25,504 nt of DNA from Permianibacter sp046297695 (GTDB taxonomy: Bacteria; Pseudomonadota; Gammaproteobacteria; Enterobacterales; Permianibacteraceae), in assembly GCA_046297695.1 (NCBI GenBank), contig JBKBHF010000052.1, positions 1-25,504 of the forward strand, read 5' to 3'. The position numbers and the translations under genes are program-made. How positions within the stretch are numbered: the first letter of the stretch is position 1; every line of letters begins with the position of its first letter. The notes beneath the pieces are model-generated. The model was not told where the DNA came from. It searched no databases and saw only the letters and a program-made list of their open reading frames with translations. Below are positions 1 to 6,052 of the stretch, piece after piece.

Positions 1-24
1 CTTTTCTTGCTCGTGCAAGAAAAG
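1..24. repeat. 10-bp perfect inverted repeat at window edge
   Basis: CTTTTCTTGC (1-10) pairs with GCAAGAAAAG (15-24) around a TCGT loop, followed by TAAGCAAAAGAA. It could be the terminator of a gene to the left or a dispersed repeat. No T-run follows on the plus strand. The window edge prevents a decision. Confidence 0.6.
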
Positions 25-113
25 TAAGCAAAAGAACACGCCCCACGCGCCAGAATCGTTTTGGTTGCTTCGGACACTCCGCCCGTCGCTTCGGCGTTAT
101 CGGCTACGGGCAC

Positions 114-169
114 GCATTGATGCGGCGTCCTGCCTTATCAATGCTGCGCTGGCTGTCCCTGCCAGCGCA
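114..169. repeat. Two adjacent inverted repeats
   Basis: GCATTGAT (114-121) pairs with ATCAATGC (137-144). Immediately after it, TGCGCTGGC (145-153) pairs with GCCAGCGCA (161-169) around a 7-nt loop. Neither is followed by a T-run, so they do not look like terminators. Their function is unknown. Confidence 0.5.
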
Positions 170-360
170 CCCGGCCGCCAACGCCGAATCGCCGGCTGGC
201 GCGAATGGGGACCCCGGGTTCTAGCTAGGTCAGTGGCTTCGGCATTCTCTTATCCTTTTCGTCATCCCCGCGGTCGCAAACGTTCCAGACGTTTTGCAAC
301 ACTCCCCACATCCCTGTGGGTCGAAGGCGGGGAGCCAGTGTCGTTCTGCATTTCAAAGTC

Positions 361-391
361 TCTGGGTTCCCGCCTGCGCGGGAACGACGGA
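361..391. repeat. Dispersed GTTCCCGC-CTGC-GCGGGAAC element
   Basis: GTTCCCGC (366-373) and GCGGGAAC (378-385) form a perfect 8-bp hairpin with a CTGC loop, flanked by TCTGG and GACGG. From memory this form (TTCCCGC...GCGGGAA plus GACG) is a widespread dispersed intergenic repeat in proteobacteria, similar in shape to the Neisseria dRS3 repeats. Only one copy is present in this window, so its repeat status is inferred from known sequences and not seen here. Confidence 0.6.
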
Positions 392-547
392 GTTTGTTTT
401 CTCTATTTTTTTCTTTGCGCGAAGCGTGCCTTTGACTTTCCCGCCGTCTGACGAACCGACGACCGAAGGAAGTGCAAAGCTCAACGTAATGGAAGCTGGG
501 TTAACAGCCCGGAGCGCAGCGAAGGGGTGAGGCACGACGCCGAAGCC

Positions 548-581
548 TTTTGTGACTGTACATGGATGTACTGTCACAAAA
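548..581. repeat. 34-bp near-perfect palindrome
   Basis: TTTTGTGAC (548-556) pairs with GTCACAAAA (573-581), and GTACAT (558-563) with ATGTAC (566-571). The only breaks are a single T/T mismatch and a 2-nt centre. The trailing A-run on the plus strand reads as a leading T-run on the minus strand. It could act as a bidirectional terminator, a repeat element or a protein-binding dyad. No adjacent gene identifies its role. Confidence 0.6.
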
Positions 582-623
582 AAACTGCTGGAATGAAGTA
601 GCGCAGGGCGAACGCGGAAACAA

Positions 624-645
624 GCACAGTGCCAATGCACTGTGC
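624..645. repeat. 9-bp perfect hairpin GCACAGTGC/GCACTGTGC
   Basis: GCACAGTGC (624-632) and GCACTGTGC (637-645) pair perfectly around a CAAT loop. There is no T-run and no neighbouring gene. It is one of the series of dyads in this intergenic stretch. Confidence 0.5.
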
Positions 646-706
646 GCCGCGTGAGCGGGCTGAGTTCTGCGAAGCCCTGCGCGAGGAATACAGGCAATGT
701 TCTTTG

Positions 707-733
707 CCTACTTTCGTGCGCCACGAAAGTAGG
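707..733. repeat. 12-bp perfect hairpin with 3-nt loop
   Basis: CCTACTTTCGTG (707-718) pairs with CACGAAAGTAGG (722-733) around CGC. It is followed by GTCGCCCGCCGGGGCGAGAC, which itself contains GCCC/GGGC dyad symmetry. The AAAGTAGGTCGCC stretch resembles a dispersed repeat that I recall from other gammaproteobacterial intergenic regions. That is inference; only one copy lies here. Confidence 0.55.
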
Positions 734-816
734 TCGCCCGCCGGGGCGAGACCCGGCAATCTCACCGATTAATAAATGTTGGAGCAAACGAAACGATCGG
801 AGCGGCAATGCCACCA

Positions 817-840
817 CCCCTCCCCCTGGCAGGGGAGGGG
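817..840. repeat. C-rich/G-rich hairpin
   Basis: CCCCTCCCC (817-825) pairs with GGGGAGGGG (832-840) around CTGGCA. The G-run and C-run arms resemble a common dispersed proteobacterial intergenic repeat. The minus strand does not give a T-run after it. It lies about 90 bp from the dksA terminator. Confidence 0.5.
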
Positions 841-934
841 GAAAAACGGGATGTTCCTTGGAGAATCATCCGGATGATCGATACCTCGCCTAAGCATCCA
901 GACGTGATGCAAAAATCCAAAAGCGAGAAAACAA

Positions 935-958
935 AAACGCCCGCAATCGCGGGCGTTT
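935..958 (-). terminator. Intrinsic terminator of dksA
   Basis: AAACGCCCGC (935-944) pairs with GCGGGCGTTT (949-958) around a 4-nt loop. Read on the minus strand, the GC stem runs into TTTTTGT. It begins about 17 bp past the dksA stop codon, as expected for a rho-independent terminator. Confidence 0.85.
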
Positions 959-974
959 CTTAAACAAAGGAACC

Positions 975-2060
975 TTAGTTCCCGTACTGCTTTTCTTTGA
1001 TTTCCGCCAGCGTCTTGCAGTCAATGCACAGCGACGCGGTCGGCCGGGCTTCCAGGCGACGAATACCGATTTCGACGCCGCACTGTTCGCAATAGCCGTA
1101 CTCGTCGGCGTCAATTTGCTTCAGCGCTTCGTCGATTTTCTTCAGCAGCTTGCGCTCGCGATCACGGGTGCGCAGTTCGAGGCTGAATTCTTCTTCCTGA
1201 GCGGCGCGATCAAGCTGATCCGGGAAGTTGGCGGCCTCGTCCTGCATGTGGTGCACGGTGCGGTCGACTTCTTCGCGCAGTTGCTGCTTCCACGCGGTCA
1301 AAATGTGCCGGAAATGATTGGCTTGCGGCTCGCACATATACGCTTCGTCTTTCTTCAGCGGATACGGGGCGATGCCGAGGCTGGCGAGCGTTTGCGAGGT
1401 CGAGGCTTTCAGCTGGGCTTCGGTGAATTCGGCAGTCAGCTTTTTCTTGCCATCCTTGTCGAGCGGCTGCGCGGCCGGTTTGGCTTTGGCGACTTTTTCC
1501 GGCGCCACGGCTTTGGCAACGACCGGTTTGCTGTCCGCTTTCGCGGTTTTTTCTTGAGCGACGGCTTTCACGGGTGGTGCAACTTCTTTCTTGACGGCTT
1601 TCGGCGCGGCCTTGGCAGTTTCCGCTTTGGCGGGTGCCGCCTTGGTCACTTCGGCTTTGGCCGGGGTGGTGGATTTGCTGGCCGCTGCCGCTTTCGCGGT
1701 GGGCTTGGTTTCAGGTTTGGCGACAGCCGCTTTCACCGCCGGCTTCGCCGCTTTGATATCCGGTTTGGCCGCGGTTTTGGCGGTGCTTTTTGCTGCCGGT
1801 TTGACGGCAGGTTTCGCGGCCGCCTTGGCCGCCGGCTTGGCTGCGGGAGCGGCTTTTACAGCCGCTTTGGCGGCCGGTTTGGCCGGGCTGGCCGCAGGTT
1901 TCTTGGCGGGGGCCGGTTTCGCTGCCGGTTTCGCCGCGGCCTTGGCCGGCGCGGCTTTGGCGGCAGGTTTCGCTGCCGGTTTGGCGGCCGGCTTGGCCGC
2001 GGCTTTTGCCGGTTTCGCCGCGGCAGGTGCCGCTTTCTTGCTGGCAGGCTTCTGGGCCAT
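975..2060 (-). CDS. dksA: RNA polymerase-binding factor DksA with H1-like N-terminal extension
   Basis: DksA enters the RNA polymerase secondary channel and, with ppGpp, adjusts initiation at rRNA and amino-acid promoters. The last ~150 of 361 residues match E. coli DksA along its length. The coiled-coil tip D-x-x-D-x-A is present (D281, D284, A286, equivalent to D71/D74/A76), and the zinc finger is complete (C324, C327, C345, C348). E. coli DksA is 151 residues; here residues 1 to about 205 are added, built almost only of Ala, Lys and Pro in KPAAK-like units, like histone H1 or Pseudomonas AlgP tails. The ATG at 2060 follows a strong AGGGAGA ribosome site about 5 nt away, so the extension should be translated. 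A terminator follows the gene. DksA function is certain from the core; nucleic-acid binding by the tail is inference. Confidence 0.95.
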   Translation of the reverse strand: MAQKPASKKAAPAAAKPAKAAAKPAAKPAAKPAAKAAPAKAAAKPAAKPAPAKKPAASPAKPAAKAAVKAAPAAKPAAKAAAKPAVKPAAKSTAKTAAKPDIKAAKPAVKAAVAKPETKPTAKAAAASKSTTPAKAEVTKAAPAKAETAKAAPKAVKKEVAPPVKAVAQEKTAKADSKPVVAKAVAPEKVAKAKPAAQPLDKDGKKKLTAEFTEAQLKASTSQTLASLGIAPYPLKKDEAYMCEPQANHFRHILTAWKQQLREEVDRTVHHMQDEAANFPDQLDRAAQEEEFSLELRTRDRERKLLKKIDEALKQIDADEYGYCEQCGVEIGIRRLEARPTASLCIDCKTLAEIKEKQYGN

Positions 2061-2071
2061 TGTTTTCTCCC
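2061..2071 (-). promoter_or_regulatory. Ribosome binding site fixing the dksA start
   Basis: On the minus strand AAGGGAGA precedes the ATG at 2060 by about 5-6 nt. This supports the long start and hence translation of the whole Lys/Ala/Pro extension. Confidence 0.75.
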
Positions 2072-2136
2072 TTGCTCACATGCTGATGACAGCCAACGGG
2101 ATCGGCGCGGTCATCAGTGCTGAAAACCCGTCGTGC

Positions 2137-2164
2137 ACTATAGCGGTCGCGACGGCGCTGGCAA
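2137..2164 (-). promoter_or_regulatory. Probable sigma-70 promoter of dksA
   Basis: On the minus strand TTGCCA (2159-2164) and TATAGT (2137-2142) are separated by 16 bp. The sequence between the -10 box and the expected start point (GCACGACGGG) is GC-rich, the discriminator type associated with ppGpp/DksA-repressed promoters. Autoregulation is therefore possible but only inferred. Confidence 0.55.
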
Positions 2165-2172
2165 CTGTCATC

Positions 2173-2186
2173 TGTGCATTTGCACA
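2173..2186. promoter_or_regulatory. Perfect TGTGCA-TT-TGCACA dyad upstream of dksA promoter
   Basis: TGTGCA (2173-2178) and TGCACA (2181-2186) form a perfect dyad just upstream of the predicted dksA -35 box, between dksA and the Rieske gene. Its place suits an operator. The binding protein is unknown, and chance occurrence cannot be excluded. Confidence 0.35.
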
Positions 2187-2242
2187 AGAACTGAACAAGC
2201 CGAATAGCACAAGCGGGTGTGGTGTCCCAGCGCGGAGGCGCG

Positions 2243-2578
2243 CTATTCCAGCAGATAGATCACGCCGTTTTCAATCGTGATGGCCACGCTTTGCAGACGC
2301 CGACCTTGGCAAGGTCCCCAGGTGCAATAGCCATTGTCGACGTTGAACAAGGCGCCGTGGGTGGAACACTGCAGCTGGCTGCCGTCGAGGCTCATGAAGC
2401 GGTTTTCCTGCCACTCCAGCGGTACGCCGGCATGTGGGCAGCGATTGACGTAGGCCCAGGCCTGCAGGCCGCGCCGGGTCACCAGCAGCGTGTGTTGTTC
2501 GTTGTACGGAAAGGCCTTGGCCTCGCCGTTCGGGATGTCGGTCAGTTGGCAGAGTGCGCGCATGGGGTTCCGTCGCAT
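2243..2578 (-). CDS. Small Rieske-type [2Fe-2S] ferredoxin
   Basis: This 111-residue soluble protein has the two halves of a Rieske cluster site: C-P-H (C47, H49) and C-S-T-H (C71, H74). Two Cys and two His would hold a [2Fe-2S] cluster. It has no membrane segment or oxygenase domain, so it resembles the stand-alone Rieske ferredoxin/NirD-like class that passes electrons to a partner enzyme. No partner is adjacent; the neighbours are dksA and divergent ribA. Extra cysteines C85 and C90 are not part of the motif. The start may instead be the ATG at 2563 (M6), which has GGAA a few bases upstream. The family is well supported; the electron partner is unknown. Confidence 0.85.
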   Translation of the reverse strand: MRRNPMRALCQLTDIPNGEAKAFPYNEQHTLLVTRRGLQAWAYVNRCPHAGVPLEWQENRFMSLDGSQLQCSTHGALFNVDNGYCTWGPCQGRRLQSVAITIENGVIYLLE

Positions 2579-2641
2579 TATGGCTTCAGGCGGTCCAAGC
2601 GGGGGCTTGACAGCCTGGTGTACAATTTCTCACCTCATTTC

Positions 2642-2664
2642 CCACTCATTATCGAGTGGTTTTT
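2642..2664 (+). terminator. Terminator-like hairpin in the ribA leader
   Basis: CCACTC (2642-2647) pairs with GAGTGG (2654-2659) and is followed directly by TTTTT (2660-2664). No plus-strand gene lies upstream, so this cannot be an ordinary end-of-gene terminator. It sits ahead of the ribA start and may attenuate it. The stem is only 6 bp. Confidence 0.4.
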
Positions 2665-2696
2665 CGCTGTTGCGATGTGTGCCCGAGACTTTTCCT

Positions 2697-3293
2697 GTGT
2701 CCGAGACAACCCAATTTATCACTGCCCGCCTGCCGACGCGTTACGGCGAATTCCGCATCAGCGTGCTGCCACCGACTGACACCGGCACCGACAAGGAGCA
2801 TGTCGTGCTCGCCATGGGCGACCTGACCGCGCCCGGTCCGGCACCGCTGCTGCGCCTGCATTCCGAATGCCTGACCGGCGATGCGCTGCACAGCCTGCGC
2901 TGTGACTGCGGTTTTCAGCTGGAGGCGGCGTTGTCGATGATCGCTGCCGAAGGCCGCGGCGTGATCCTGTATCTGCGCCAGGAAGGTCGAGGCATTGGTC
3001 TGGTCAACAAGCTGCGTGCCTATGCCCTGCAGGATCAGGGGCAGGACACGGTCGAGGCCAATGTCAGCCTCGGTTTTGGCCCGGACCAGCGCAATTACGA
3101 TGAGGCGTTGCAGCTGCTCAAGGCGCTTGGCCTGAGCGCGGTGCGGCTGATGACCAACAACCCGCGCAAGGTGCAGGCACTGACCGATGCCGGCATCACC
3201 GTAACCGAGCGGGTGCCGATGAAATTTGGCGCCAATCCGCACAATTTTCGCTATCTGGAAGCCAAGTCCACCAAACTGGGCCATCTGCTCTGA
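2697..3293 (+). CDS. ribA: GTP cyclohydrolase II
   Basis: RibA opens GTP to 2,5-diamino-6-ribosylamino-pyrimidinone phosphate, the first step of riboflavin synthesis. The 198-residue product aligns with E. coli RibA (196 residues) throughout. The zinc cysteines keep the family spacing (C58, C69, C71 in HSECLTGDALHSLRCDCGFQ), and the GTP-site stretch RQEGRGIGL is intact. No dihydroxybutanone-phosphate synthase (RibB) domain is fused. No ATG fits the N-terminus; the GTG at 2697 gives the family length, and another GTG at 2679 is possible. Neither has a strong ribosome site. pepB follows after 39 bp and is probably co-transcribed. Confidence 0.93.
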   Translation: MSETTQFITARLPTRYGEFRISVLPPTDTGTDKEHVVLAMGDLTAPGPAPLLRLHSECLTGDALHSLRCDCGFQLEAALSMIAAEGRGVILYLRQEGRGIGLVNKLRAYALQDQGQDTVEANVSLGFGPDQRNYDEALQLLKALGLSAVRLMTNNPRKVQALTDAGITVTERVPMKFGANPHNFRYLEAKSTKLGHLL

Positions 3294-3332
3294 GTCCAGA
3301 GCCTTTGCTGACTATCAAGGACCATCAAGACC

Positions 3333-4637
3333 ATGACCGAGTTGCTGCAGGTTCGTTTGAGCCCGGAAAGTGCCACCAGCCAATGGGGCCGCAATCCTGT
3401 ATTGTCGTTCGCTGGTGAAACGGCGCTGGTGCATGCCGGCAATGGCGACGAGCCATTGCGCCGCATTCAACAGGCTGGGCGTCGACTCGGCGGCATGAGC
3501 CTGCCCGGCGTGGAACTGTTTGGGGAGGGCTGGAACCTCGCTGCGCAATGGGCGTTTGCGCAGGGCTTCGACAACGCCAAGCACAGCAGTGAGCTGCGCA
3601 CGGCCGCGCTGCCGGCGGCCGAACAGGCGGAGCTGGACGCCCGGCTCAACGTCAGCCGTTTCGTCCGCGATCTGGTCAACGAAACCCCGGAAAACCTGCC
3701 GCCGGTAGTGCTGTGCGAGCGGGTGGTCAGCTTCCTTGAAGCGCTGGCGCCGGGCGCGATCCGCGCCCGCATCGTCAAGGGTGATGCGCTGCGCGAAGCC
3801 GGTTGGGTCGGCATTTACGAAGTCGGCCGCGGCTCGACCCGGCCGCCGGCGATGCTGCAACTGGAGTTCTGCCCGGCCGGTCAGGAGCAGACGCCAGTGG
3901 CGGCCGCGCTGGTCGGCAAGGGGATCACCTTCGATTCCGGCGGCTACAGTATGAAAGCCTCGGAAGCGATGCTGACCATGAAAACCGACATGGGCGGTGC
4001 GGCGACCGTGGCCGGTGCGCTGGCACTGGCGATTCTGCGCGGCTTGAACAAGCGGGTGGCGCTGATCCTGTGCTGTGCCGAAAACCTGGTGTCCGGCCAT
4101 GCCTACAAGCTCGGCGACATCCTGAAATACAAGAACGGCGTCAGTGTCGAGATCGTCAACACCGATGCCGAAGGCCGTCTGGTGCTGGCCGATGGTCTGC
4201 TTTACGCCGGCGAACTCGGCGCGCCACTGATCATCGACGCCGCCACCCTGACCGGCGCCGCCGTGACCGCGCTCGGCACCGATTACAACGCGGTGTTCGC
4301 GCTCGATGAGCCGCTGCGGCAGCGCTACCTCGGCTACGCCGCGCAGGAAAACGAGCTGCACTGGCCGTTGCCGCTGGCCAAATGGCACCAGAACAATTGC
4401 CCGTCGCCGTATGCCGACACCGCCAACAGCAAGCCGGTCAAAGGCGGTGGCCCCGGCGGCGCCAGCAATGCCGCGGGTTTCCTGTCGCGGTTTGTCCCGC
4501 GGGGTGGCCAAGGCTGGCTGCATCTCGATCTGGCCGCGGCCGCACAGAACAACGACACCGGTCTGTGGGCAGCCGGTGGCACGGCGGTCGGGGTGCTGAC
4601 ACTGGCGCGTGCATTGCTGGCGGAAACCGGAAATTGA
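3333..4637 (+). CDS. pepB: Peptidase B, M17 leucyl-aminopeptidase family
   Basis: This is a cytosolic two-metal aminopeptidase that removes N-terminal residues from peptides. The 434 residues match E. coli PepB (427) more closely than PepA in the conserved blocks. These are VGKGITFDSGGYS (K196, D201), KTDMGGAATV (D219), and NTDAEGRLVLADGL (D278, E280, R282), which together hold the metal ligands and the catalytic Lys/Arg. The PepB-type N-terminus is short and lacks the long PepA N-domain. The ATG at 3333 follows AAGGA at a slightly long distance. It follows ribA closely and ends about 280 bp before mreB. No residue loss is visible, so it should be active. Confidence 0.9.
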   Translation: MTELLQVRLSPESATSQWGRNPVLSFAGETALVHAGNGDEPLRRIQQAGRRLGGMSLPGVELFGEGWNLAAQWAFAQGFDNAKHSSELRTAALPAAEQAELDARLNVSRFVRDLVNETPENLPPVVLCERVVSFLEALAPGAIRARIVKGDALREAGWVGIYEVGRGSTRPPAMLQLEFCPAGQEQTPVAAALVGKGITFDSGGYSMKASEAMLTMKTDMGGAATVAGALALAILRGLNKRVALILCCAENLVSGHAYKLGDILKYKNGVSVEIVNTDAEGRLVLADGLLYAGELGAPLIIDAATLTGAAVTALGTDYNAVFALDEPLRQRYLGYAAQENELHWPLPLAKWHQNNCPSPYADTANSKPVKGGGPGGASNAAGFLSRFVPRGGQGWLHLDLAAAAQNNDTGLWAAGGTAVGVLTLARALLAETGN

Positions 4638-4753
4638 CCGGGACCGGATCGGCGATGCCGGTCACATCGCCGGTGCGGTCGAAAACTGACCGCCGGAAGG
4701 TCGCTTCCGACGCTGCCGTCAGCAAGCGGAAACTCCGCGCAAAACAAGCATTT

Positions 4754-4775
4754 GCCCTTGCCCGTTGGCAAGGGC
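4754..4775. repeat. 9-bp hairpin upstream of mreB
   Basis: GCCCTTGCC (4754-4762) pairs with GGCAAGGGC (4767-4775) around CGTT in the pepB-mreB gap. No T-run follows, so it is not a typical terminator. It overlaps the likely mreB promoter region. Confidence 0.45.
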
Positions 4776-4787
4776 CATTGCTACAGT
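4758..4787 (+). promoter_or_regulatory. Possible mreB promoter
   Basis: TTGCCC (4758-4763) and TACAGT (4782-4787) are separated by 18 bp, about 130 bp before the mreB start. The match is moderate. A promoter is expected in this 278-bp gap because mreB begins a long co-directional block, but other placements are possible. Confidence 0.35.
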
Positions 4788-4915
4788 ACCGCGACTTTTT
4801 GCTGACCGGCGGCGTGGCGCGCAACGCCTTGCGCCGCCGAGTCTTTTCCGGTGTCCGCCGGGTCAGGTAAACGGCCCGGGTCCGTCGCCAGCTCCATTAC
4901 TGGATCCGTCCGGCC

Positions 4916-5962
4916 ATGTATTTCAAAAAACTGCGTGGAATGTTTTCCACCGACATCTCGATCGACCTTGGCACTGCCAACACCCTGATTTACGTCCCTG
5001 GCAAAGGCATCGTCCTGAACGAGCCCTCCGTCGTCGCGATCCGGCAGGAACGTGTCGGCGGCCAGAAGACCATTGCTGCGGTCGGTAACGAAGCCAAGCG
5101 CATGCTCGGTCGTACGCCGGGCAACATCATGGCGGTGCGGCCGATGAAGGACGGCGTCATCGCCGACTTCCAGCTGACCGAAAAAATGCTCCAGCATTTC
5201 ATCCGCAAAGTGCACGACAACAGCTTCATGCGACCGAGTCCGCGTGTGCTCATCTGCGTGCCCTGCGGTTCAACCCAAGTCGAACGGCGCGCGATCAAGG
5301 AATCGGCCTATGGCGCCGGTGCCCGCGAAGTGTATTTGATTGAAGAGCCGATGGCGGCAGCGGTCGGTGCCGGCATGCCGGTGTCGGAAGCGCGTGGCTC
5401 CATGGTGGTCGATATCGGTGGCGGTACCACCGAGATCGCGATTCTGTCGCTCAATGGCGTGGTGTATTCGGATTCGGTGCGCATCGGTGGTGACCGCTTT
5501 GATGAAGCGATCATCGATTACGTCCGGCGCAATTACGGCACCGTGATTGGCGATGCCACTGCCGAGCGCATCAAGATGGAAATCGGTTCGGCGTTTCCGG
5601 GCAAGGAAGTGCGCGAACTCGATGTCCGCGGTCGCAATCTCGCTGAAGGCATTCCACGCGCGTTCACCATCAACAGCAACGAAGTGCTGGAAGCGCTGCA
5701 GGAACCGCTGTCGGCCATCGTCCGCGAAATCAAAGGCGTGCTCGAACAGTGTCCGCCGGAACTTGCTTCCGATATTTCCGAACGCGGCATGGTGCTGACC
5801 GGTGGCGGCGCGCTGCTGCGCGATATCGATCGCCTGATTGCCGAAGAAACCGGGTTGCCGGTGATTGTCGCCGAAGACCCGCTGACCTGCGTCGCCCGTG
5901 GCGGCGGCAAGGCGCTGGAAATGCTGGAAGTGCACGGCGGCGATCTGTTCTCGCTGGAATAA
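4916..5962 (+). CDS. mreB: Rod-shape-determining actin homologue MreB
   Basis: MreB polymerises with ATP under the inner membrane and steers the elongasome that builds the side wall. The 348-residue protein is nearly collinear with E. coli MreB (347). It has the phosphate-1 loop DLGTANTLIY near residue 17, the phosphate-2 motif DIGGGTTEIA and the adenosine motif TGGGALL. The N-terminal MYFKKLRGMF should act as the membrane-binding amphipathic helix, which supports the ATG at 4916 although its ribosome site is weak. mreC and mreD follow. The 87-bp gap to mreC contains a strong hairpin that may separate MreB output from that of MreC/MreD. Identification is certain. Confidence 0.98.
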   Translation: MYFKKLRGMFSTDISIDLGTANTLIYVPGKGIVLNEPSVVAIRQERVGGQKTIAAVGNEAKRMLGRTPGNIMAVRPMKDGVIADFQLTEKMLQHFIRKVHDNSFMRPSPRVLICVPCGSTQVERRAIKESAYGAGAREVYLIEEPMAAAVGAGMPVSEARGSMVVDIGGGTTEIAILSLNGVVYSDSVRIGGDRFDEAIIDYVRRNYGTVIGDATAERIKMEIGSAFPGKEVRELDVRGRNLAEGIPRAFTINSNEVLEALQEPLSAIVREIKGVLEQCPPELASDISERGMVLTGGGALLRDIDRLIAEETGLPVIVAEDPLTCVARGGGKALEMLEVHGGDLFSLE

Positions 5963-5971
5963 AGCTCATGA

Positions 5972-5999
5972 CCGCCACCTGCCTGACAGCAGGTGGCGG
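5972..5999 (+). promoter_or_regulatory. GC-rich 11-bp hairpin between mreB and mreC
   Basis: CCGCCACCTGC (5972-5982) pairs perfectly with GCAGGTGGCGG (5989-5999) around CTGACA, starting 9 bp after the mreB stop. No T-run follows, so full termination is unlikely. An mRNA-stabilising or processing stem that protects the mreB 3' end is more plausible. Confidence 0.6.
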
Positions 6000-6037
6000 A
6001 TCGGTTCTGGTCGGAAAGGTGATGGTCAGCCAGTAAC

Positions 6038-6052
6038 GGAGCGTGTGTCATT
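6038..6052 (+). promoter_or_regulatory. Ribosome site plus ATT initiation codon of mreC
   Basis: GGAG (6038-6041) lies 8 nt ahead of ATT (6050-6052). Together with conservation of the next codons, it marks ATT as the initiation codon. In E. coli, AUU starts are known for infC and pcnB and keep translation low through IF3 discrimination. Confidence 0.6.

Larger units (their letters stand above)
1..930. other. Gene-free, hairpin-dense intergenic stretch
   Basis: No reading frame here looks like a protein: the possible frames are short, overlap on both strands and resemble no family I know. Instead there is a succession of different inverted repeats: 1-24, 114-144, 145-169, 366-385, 548-581, 624-645, 707-733, 817-840 and 865-878. 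They differ in sequence, so this is not one tandem array. Segments such as the GTTCCCGC hairpin and the CCCCTCCCC hairpin resemble dispersed intergenic repeats that I recall from many proteobacterial genomes. I infer a region where such elements accumulate downstream of dksA. The left end is cut by the window, so a gene further left may own part of it. Confidence 0.7.

Noticed and set aside
549..580. CRP-like TGTGA...TCACA site
   Set aside because: The half-sites are 18 bp apart instead of 6, and no promoter is adjacent. A palindromic repeat explains it better.
65..893. Short frames on both strands in the left intergenic stretch
   Set aside because: They overlap one another, run through the hairpin repeats, and show no family signature or ribosome site.
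1116..2280. Long plus-strand frames (335 and 229 residues) opposite dksA
   Set aside because: They are Gly/Arg/Phe- or Ala/Gly-rich mirror images of the KPAAK repeats. The minus strand encodes an unmistakable DksA core with ribosome site and terminator.
2607..2626. TTGACA and TACAAT as a ribA promoter
   Set aside because: The boxes look perfect alone, but only 8 bp separate them, far from the usual 16-18. TACAAT may still be a -10 box with a poor -35.
3315..4523. 402-residue minus-strand frame opposite pepB
   Set aside because: Shadow of pepB, which matches its family from end to end.
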